Shown one piece after another: positions 62,601 to 64,000 of a DNA stretch of 64,000 nucleotides. The notes below the pieces were generated by a model. It was not told the origin of the DNA. It saw nothing but the letters and a program-made list of their open reading frames with translations, and did no database searches. The position numbers were made by a program, and so were the translations under genes. Position 1 is the first letter of the stretch. The number at the start of each line of letters is the position of its first letter. The stretch comes from Mangrovibacterium sp041596335 (GTDB lineage: Bacteria; Bacteroidota; Bacteroidia; Bacteroidales; Prolixibacteraceae): contig NZ_JBFHIT010000005.1 in NCBI RefSeq assembly GCF_041596335.1, positions 62,001 to 126,000 on the forward strand. The letters are read 5' to 3'.

Positions 62601-63770
62601 ATGAAAAAATATATCTATATACTACTCGTTGCTGTTTGGGCATTTGCCTGCGATGAAGAGCCTATCGGGCAGCAACCTACAGATGCAATCGCTCCCGGAC
62701 CGGTTTCAAATATAACCGTGGAAAATATTCCGGGCGGTGCTATTTTAACCTACGACCTTCCCGATGATGAAGACTTGCTTTATGTAAAAGCTGTTTATAC
62801 TCTAAGTGATGGACTTGAAAGCGAGGTTCGTGCTTCGTTATACTCCGATACGCTGAAAATTGAAGGTTTTGGTGATACGCTGACTCACGAGGTTTCGGTG
62901 GTTGCAGTAGACCGCAGCCGTAACGAGTCTGAAAAAGTGTACACCACTGTTGAGCCGCTCACACCTCCGGTGCATATCGTTGGCGAAACATTGAACATGG
63001 TTACCGACTTTGGTGGTGTAAGTGCTTTTTGGCAAAACACTCTCCGTGCTGAAGTATCAGTTGTTATGCTGATGGAAGATAACAATGGCGAATATGTGCC
63101 GGTGAATACCGTTTATAGCACGATGGAGGATGGAGTTGGTTCTTATCGTGGGTTGGATACCATCCCGGGTAATTTCGCCATTTATGTACAGGATCGCTGG
63201 GCGAATCAGAGTGAAATTAAATACTATTCGCTTACTCCGCTTTATGAAACGCAGCTTGATCGCTTGAAGTTTAGTGAAGTAATTTTGCCGGGTGATGAAC
63301 CTGCTGCCTACGGTTGGATCCTTCCTAACCTTTGGGATGGAACGGTTAGCAAAAACAGTGGTTTCCACACCGGTAGTACAGGAAATTGGCCTCAATATGT
63401 CACATTCGACCTGGGTGTGAATGCTCAGCTTAGCCGCATGAAAGTATTCCAGCGTACGGGCTACGAATACCGACACGGAAACCCGCGTAGTTACGAAGTG
63501 TGGGGGTGCACCGAACTTACCAGTGATATTCTCACCGGAAGCTGGGATGGATGGACAAAATTATTGGACTGCGAATCAATTAAGCCATCCGGACTTCCAC
63601 TGGGATCGACCTCCGCCGAAGATATCGCCTGGGTTGCGGCAGGTGAAGAGTTTATCTTTTCGCCAACGCTGCCAAGGACTCGTTATATCCGCTTTAAAGT
63701 GACACGTAACTGGTCTGATGGTTCTTTCTTCCACTTGACTGAACTCGAATTTTATGGCGATAACAGGTAA
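62601..63770 (+). CDS. Surface glycan-binding lipoprotein (DUF4959/DUF5126/DUF5000-type)
   Basis: A 389-residue lipoprotein with lipobox FAC (Cys17). It has an N-terminal Ig-like region (APGPVSNITVENIPGGAILTYDLP), a middle beta domain (TPPVHIVGETLNMVTDFGGVSAFW) and a C-terminal jelly-roll with a discoidin/F5-8-type look (WDGTVSKNSGFHTG, WPQYVTFDLG, TRYIRFKVTRNW), the arrangement of DUF4959-DUF5126-DUF5000 surface glycan-binding proteins that follow susD. Likely helps SusCD bind the polymer; no enzymatic motif seen. Confidence 0.85.
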   Translation: MKKYIYILLVAVWAFACDEEPIGQQPTDAIAPGPVSNITVENIPGGAILTYDLPDDEDLLYVKAVYTLSDGLESEVRASLYSDTLKIEGFGDTLTHEVSVVAVDRSRNESEKVYTTVEPLTPPVHIVGETLNMVTDFGGVSAFWQNTLRAEVSVVMLMEDNNGEYVPVNTVYSTMEDGVGSYRGLDTIPGNFAIYVQDRWANQSEIKYYSLTPLYETQLDRLKFSEVILPGDEPAAYGWILPNLWDGTVSKNSGFHTGSTGNWPQYVTFDLGVNAQLSRMKVFQRTGYEYRHGNPRSYEVWGCTELTSDILTGSWDGWTKLLDCESIKPSGLPLGSTSAEDIAWVAAGEEFIFSPTLPRTRYIRFKVTRNWSDGSFFHLTELEFYGDNR

Positions 63771-63790
63771 GCTTAGTTCATAAAACTAAA

Positions 63791-63805
63791 ATGAAAAAAA
63801 GATGA
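63791..63805 (+). other. Four-codon mini-ORF overlapping the next start
   Basis: ATG at 63791 reads MKKR and stops at TGA 63803-63805, which overlaps the ATG at 63802 as ATGA. It could aid translational coupling or be chance. Confidence 0.2.
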
Positions 63806-64000
63806 AAAAAATATATCTGTATTTGATAGTAATAACTTCTGTTTTAATCCATTCGTGTACGGAGATGAATGATTTGCACGAAGGTTATCTCGAAGAGGGC
63901 GAAACAATTTATGCGGCCAAAGTCGACAGTGCCGCAGCGCTTGCCGGTGACAACCGGATTCAACTTGATTTGATCATTGAATCACAACGAATTGATTTTG
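63802..64000 (+). CDS. DUF4998-type lipoprotein, 3' truncated by window edge
   Basis: Only 66 codons are visible from the ATG at 63802. A lipobox HSC (Cys19) follows a hydrophobic signal (KKIYLYLIVITSVLIH). The mature start TEMNDLHEGYLEEGETIYAAKVDS resembles the N-terminus of DUF4998 surface lipoproteins that follow susD genes. It starts 32 bases after the previous stop and probably belongs to the same operon. The remainder lies outside the window. Confidence 0.7.
   Translation, partial: MKKIYLYLIVITSVLIHSCTEMNDLHEGYLEEGETIYAAKVDSAAALAGDNRIQLDLIIESQRIDF

Overview
The window looks like a chromosome segment of a marine or sediment member of the Bacteroidota. The order Marinilabiliales (Prolixibacteraceae-like) is my inference from protein style, not a computed placement. 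Supporting signs are a SusC/SusD pair, a hybrid two-component regulator (HTCS), many lipobox signal peptides, a type IX secretion (T9SS) C-terminal domain, and an exact Bacteroidota-type -7 box (TAnnTTTG) upstream of susC. No tRNA, rRNA, CRISPR array, insertion sequence or phage gene was found.

Layout. (1) Positions 1-35951 are a single-direction block of about 18 carbohydrate-active genes, open at the left edge. They are a parallel beta-helix protein, an alginate-lyase-fold T9SS protein, two BD-FAE-like esterases, a GHL15-like lipoprotein, two GH43, GH95, GH30, GH141-like, GH67-like, GH29 fused to an SGNH esterase, GH3, two paralogous heparinase II/III-type lyases, an unassigned lyase-like protein and three formylglycine sulfatases (plus a decayed fourth). 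(2) 36147-52243 is mostly housekeeping or unrelated: YwbE, MOSC, DUF255 thioredoxin-like, PhzF, a lone TonB receptor, a small helical protein, a Cys-cluster protein, a biotin-dependent carboxyltransferase with two biotin domains, mannonate dehydratase (uxuA), an octaheme cytochrome lipoprotein and a Rid-like protein. (3) 52349-64000 carries the HTCS (minus strand), a 1-kb regulatory intergenic region, then susC, susD and two surface glycan-binding lipoproteins, the last cut by the window edge.

How it works together (inference). The enzyme set fits a sulfated, acylated, fucose- and uronate-containing polysaccharide such as an algal glucuronofucan or similar polymer. Lyases of two or three folds cut the uronate backbone. 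Sulfatases and esterases remove decorations. GH29, GH95 and GH141 take fucose or related sugars; GH67-like removes uronic acid; GH43, GH30 and GH3 finish the oligosaccharides. UxuA would feed hexuronates into central metabolism. SusCD and the lipoproteins at the right end would import oligosaccharides under HTCS control, if the two parts serve the same glycan.

Most notable: a 200-bp duplicated segment with reciprocal decay (intact terminator plus broken sulfatase at 15.2 kb; eroded terminator plus intact sulfatase at 19.5 kb); a GH67-related enzyme that keeps the catalytic triad but lacks the N-terminal domain; an unassigned lyase-like protein; and a susC leader with activator-like direct repeats, a -7 box, a 14-bp terminator hairpin and a run of hairpins.
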